Assembly (NCBI GenBank): GCA_963833505.1
Contig: CAWHYG010000007.1
Location: 124,001 to 188,000 of the forward strand
Direction: 5' to 3'
Length of the DNA: 64,000 nucleotides
Origin: CAWHYG01 sp963833505
Lineage (GTDB): Bacteria; Eisenbacteria; RBG-16-71-46; CAIMUX01
Shown: piece by piece, positions 61,388 through 64,000 of the stretch
How positions within the stretch are numbered: position 1 is the first letter of the stretch
Layout: each line of letters begins with the position of its first letter
Notes under the pieces: model-generated
The model's database searches: none
Told to the model about the DNA's origin: nothing
What the model saw: only the letters and a program-made list of their open reading frames with translations
Position numbers and translations under genes: made by a program

Positions 61388-63376
61388 GTGGTCTTGATGT
61401 CCAGGATCGGGAGGTCGGGGATGCGTCGGAGGGCGGAGGTACGAGGACCGGTGCTGGGCGGGATCGTGATCGGCGCGCTGTTCGTGGCGCTCGCGGCCAC
61501 CAGTGTGCTGGCCACCCATTTCGAATACGGCAGCGCCAAGATCGGCGATCGGAGGATCCAGTTGAGCTGGCGACCGGACGCCGCGATCGGAGACACCCTG
61601 ATCGGGGACCCGGTGTCTTCCGGCAACACGATCCTCAAGCTCCAGCAGATCTACAGCGGAATCCACAATCCGGGCGACGCGGTGCGGGCCATGGTGGTCA
61701 ATGCCACCGGCAGCGAGGTCTTTTCGGCGGCGGACGGCGAGCCGGTCCGTCGCTGGCGTACCTTCGGGGCGGACCATCCCGACTCAGTCTGGAGCCTGGC
61801 CCTGGGCGGCCTGCCGGCGCCGCGGAGCTTGAGCCTCCACGGCTCGGGCCAGTACCTCCTGGGAGGCCTGCCGGACGGCGAGATCGCCATGTGGGACATC
61901 CGGGCCATCGGGTCCCCTCCGCTCATCCATCGCCTCATCAGTAGTCAATTGGGCGTGGCGGTCCTGAACCTCGACTTCTATCCGAGCGTGCGGGATACGA
62001 CCGACCTGCGATTCGCGGCGGTCGACGCGGACAGCCTGGTCACGATCTGGGAGGGATGGGACGCACTCAATAACCCGCCGGCCAAGTTCCAGCTCAAGGT
62101 CCCGGGCGGGGCGACCGGCGCCATGGCCCTTTCCAGTGACCTTTCCGTCCTGGCGGTGGGCACCTCGAAGCGGGTCGACGATCAGGGACACTGGGTGGAC
62201 GGCGGCGTCGTCCGGATCTGGGACCTGCGGGGAAACCAGCCGCAGTTGACCTACCTCCTCGGACAGAACGGCGATCACACCGGACCGATCAACTACATCG
62301 CCATCTCGCGCGACCAGAAGAAGCTGGTCTCGGCGGACGCGAACGGCGTGATCTGCGTCTGGAGGCTGGCCGACGGCACCCGGCTGCTCCGCTACAACGT
62401 TCTGGGCCGGAACGTCCAGCCTCTGGTTGACCTCATGGCGCCCTCCGGCCGCATGGTGTTCGCGGTCCTGCCCGACGGCACGGTGGAGCTCGACAGCGGA
62501 GATGATGGAACCCACTTCCAGTCGAGCAATGTGATCGGAGATCCCAACGTCGGGGTCACCAGCATGGCGCAGACGCCGGACGGATCCTACCTGATCCTGG
62601 GCCGGACCGACGGCAAGGTGCAGCTGGTCGAGGTCGGCTTCTGCCGTCCCAGCCTGGAAGAGCCGCGCTGCTTCGGCGGCTACATGGTCTGGAGGAGCCT
62701 GACGCCGGACGCCTCGGACGCGTCGCTGCTGCGGGTGTACAACTACAGCGATTCCACCTGGACCTTTGATCTCGATCCCAGATATAAGGGCGTCCGGACC
62801 TTCTCCGATCCCGATTCGGTCCTTCGGCGGAAGCAGCCTCCGATACCCCCGACCTCGGGCAGCACCCCGATCGCGCCCGTCGTCATCGCGGGTCCGACCA
62901 ACGGCGTTCCGTATTACTACAGCATCACCCGATTCGACCTCATCTCCCTGGGAGGGAGCGTCTTCACCAAGCTGGTCAACAGCATCCAGGACGGGTTTTA
63001 CAAGGCCGATTCCCTGGCGACGGCTCCGACGGTCCTCAAGTCGCAGGCGCCGGCGAGGACGGGCTTGCCCCTGCTCAAAAACGTGCGGGTGGTGCCCAAC
63101 CCGTATGAGGCGGGGAAGGAGCCGTGGGAGCTTCCGGGCGAAACGCACGTCGAGTTCCAGAACCTGCCCAGTCGGGCCACCATCCGGATCTACACGCTGT
63201 CGGGCGAACGCGTCCGAGTGCTGGCGCACGCGCCCAGTCCCGGCCTGGACGCCGACGTGGAGCCGTGGGACCTGAAGAACGAACGGGGCAGCCACGTGAC
63301 GTCGGGCGTCTACGTCTATCAGGTGGAGACTCCGTCCGGGGAAAAGGTTCAGGGATTCTTCGTCGTGGTCCTATGA
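61388..63376 (+). CDS. Exported WD40-type protein with C-terminal sorting domain
   Basis: A 662-residue protein with a signal-type segment VLGGIVIGALFVALAATSVLA after a basic N-terminus (GTG at 61388 with AGGAGAGGG upstream; ATG at 61397 is an alternative). Residues ~100-400 have WD40-like repeats: GQYLLGGLPDGEIAMWDIR, DLSVLAVGTSKRV...VVRIWDLRG, DQKKLVSADANGVICVWRLADG, GSYLILGRTDGKVQLV. An Fn3-like module follows (YYYSITRFDL), then the sorting domain NVRVVPNPYEAG...ATIRIYTLSGERVRVL...VTSGVYVYQV. Follows the two modular proteins and precedes the second GT39-like gene by 1 bp. Confidence 0.85.
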   Translation: MVLMSRIGRSGMRRRAEVRGPVLGGIVIGALFVALAATSVLATHFEYGSAKIGDRRIQLSWRPDAAIGDTLIGDPVSSGNTILKLQQIYSGIHNPGDAVRAMVVNATGSEVFSAADGEPVRRWRTFGADHPDSVWSLALGGLPAPRSLSLHGSGQYLLGGLPDGEIAMWDIRAIGSPPLIHRLISSQLGVAVLNLDFYPSVRDTTDLRFAAVDADSLVTIWEGWDALNNPPAKFQLKVPGGATGAMALSSDLSVLAVGTSKRVDDQGHWVDGGVVRIWDLRGNQPQLTYLLGQNGDHTGPINYIAISRDQKKLVSADANGVICVWRLADGTRLLRYNVLGRNVQPLVDLMAPSGRMVFAVLPDGTVELDSGDDGTHFQSSNVIGDPNVGVTSMAQTPDGSYLILGRTDGKVQLVEVGFCRPSLEEPRCFGGYMVWRSLTPDASDASLLRVYNYSDSTWTFDLDPRYKGVRTFSDPDSVLRRKQPPIPPTSGSTPIAPVVIAGPTNGVPYYYSITRFDLISLGGSVFTKLVNSIQDGFYKADSLATAPTVLKSQAPARTGLPLLKNVRVVPNPYEAGKEPWELPGETHVEFQNLPSRATIRIYTLSGERVRVLAHAPSPGLDADVEPWDLKNERGSHVTSGVYVYQVETPSGEKVQGFFVVVL

Positions 63377-63377
63377 G

Positions 63378-64000
63378 TTGAGATCGCCCGGAGGGACGGG
63401 TCAGCCGGCCCGGCCCGCTGACGGCGGGCGGCCTGAGGCGGAAGGGCCAGGAACGCGCCGCTGGATCCCGCCCGCTCTCCTGATCGCGCTGGCCGCCCTC
63501 CTGCGTGCGGCCTATCTCATCGCCTACGCCAGGCGGATTCCCTTCTACAACGCGCCGATCGTCGACGCGAGGATCTACGATCTCTGGGCCAGGACGATCG
63601 CGGCCGGCGACTGGGTGGGGCGCACGGAGGGGGTCTTCTACCGCGCGCCGCTCTACCCCTACCTGCTGGCGATCTTTGACGTGATCTTCGGCCGGCCCGT
63701 TCCCTCGGTGTTCCTGTTCCAGCTCCTCCTGGGATCCGCCATCGTGGCCCTCTCCGGTCTGCTGGCCGCGCGGATGGCGGGTCGAGGGGCAGCTCTCTGG
63801 GCCATGCTCCTCCTGATCCTGTATGGCCCTCTCGTGGCCGCCGATTCGAAGCTGCTGGCCACGACGCTGGGAATCTTCCTGCAGCTGCTCGCGCTCTGGC
63901 TCTCGTTGCGGGCGGCGGAACGCCCAAGCCGCAGGCGCAGCTTCGCGGCCGGAGCCGTCCTCGGATTCGGCGCCCTGGTGAGACCGCAGTGGCTCATGCT
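63378..64000 (+). CDS. GT39-like membrane glycosyltransferase (3' end beyond window)
   Basis: The visible 207 codons start at TTG 63378, one base after the previous stop, so coupled translation is likely. After MRSPGGTGQPARPADGG the first helix is WIPPALLIALAALLRAAYLI; the loop has NAPIVDARIYDLWARTIAAG with acidic DAR as in the gene at 55245, then VFYRAPLYPYLLAIFDVIFG and further helices, with ALVRPQWLM at the window edge. It is a paralogue of the 55245 gene. The C-terminal part is missing, so whether it carries TPRs is unknown. Confidence 0.8.
   Translation, partial: MRSPGGTGQPARPADGGRPEAEGPGTRRWIPPALLIALAALLRAAYLIAYARRIPFYNAPIVDARIYDLWARTIAAGDWVGRTEGVFYRAPLYPYLLAIFDVIFGRPVPSVFLFQLLLGSAIVALSGLLAARMAGRGAALWAMLLLILYGPLVAADSKLLATTLGIFLQLLALWLSLRAAERPSRRRSFAAGAVLGFGALVRPQWLM

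Overview
The window is GC-rich, densely coded DNA from a Gram-negative bacterium. Evidence for an outer membrane: two beta-barrel-type proteins plus a DUF3570 protein, lipoproteins, and a BamA/TamA-like protein ending in Phe. Several large secreted proteins end in an Ig-like C-terminal domain of the FlgD / type IX 'sorting' type, preceded by an NPFNP- or NPY-like motif. Together with TPR-fused polytopic glycosyltransferase-like proteins and a YbbR protein, this suggests an uncultured member of the FCB superphylum, of the Candidatus Eisenbacteria or Latescibacteria kind. That placement is inference from protein style; no rRNA or tRNA gene was recognised and no phage or CRISPR locus was seen.

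Layout. 0-11.6 kb: a truncated TMTC-like TPR membrane protein (minus), a twice-frameshifted secreted cupredoxin, an NmrA-family NAD(P)-binding protein, a BamA/TamA-like outer-membrane protein, a small four-helix membrane protein, a secreted repeat (propeller-like) protein, a second TMTC-like TPR protein (minus) and UppP. 11.8-20 kb: a secreted glycosidase-like protein, then a tight four-gene operon TlpA-thioredoxin / DUF4266 lipoprotein / DUF3570 / ApbE that looks like an envelope flavin-redox module, then minus-strand TM2, DUF169 and HELGH-metallopeptidase genes. 20.5-24 kb: DEAD-box helicase, old-yellow-enzyme oxidoreductase, glucodextranase-C-like secreted protein. 24.2-30.1 kb: overlapping cheA-cheR-cheD-cheY-cheX-cheB with no receptor and no stand-alone CheW. 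30.4-35 kb: a MoxR/ChlI-like ATPase with a VWA partner, a glycine-rich lipoprotein and a DUF6515-like exported protein. 35-39 kb (minus): TPR glycosyltransferase-like protein and a membrane type I phosphodiesterase. 39-45 kb: a histidine kinase / NtrC-type regulator pair, a periplasmic helical protein, a complete dispersed repeat element, and an outer-membrane barrel. 45-49 kb: housekeeping run ybbR / small Cys protein / HU / rsmI / CDP-alcohol phosphatidyltransferase / tmk. 49-64 kb: polytopic membrane protein (minus), then a cell-surface block of a 1082-residue exported protein, GT39-TPR protein, two paralogous modular exported proteins, a WD40 protein with sorting domain and a second, truncated GT39-like gene.

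Most notable: a dispersed repeat element with imperfect terminal inverted repeats whose ends supply stop codons of neighbouring genes; a covalent-flavin attachment motif in the DUF3570 protein directly beside apbE; the receptor-less che cluster with an unusual CheA; strong hairpins in the leaders of the HU gene and of the 1082-residue surface protein; and candidate leaderless promoters. No wholly new system could be demonstrated from sequence alone.
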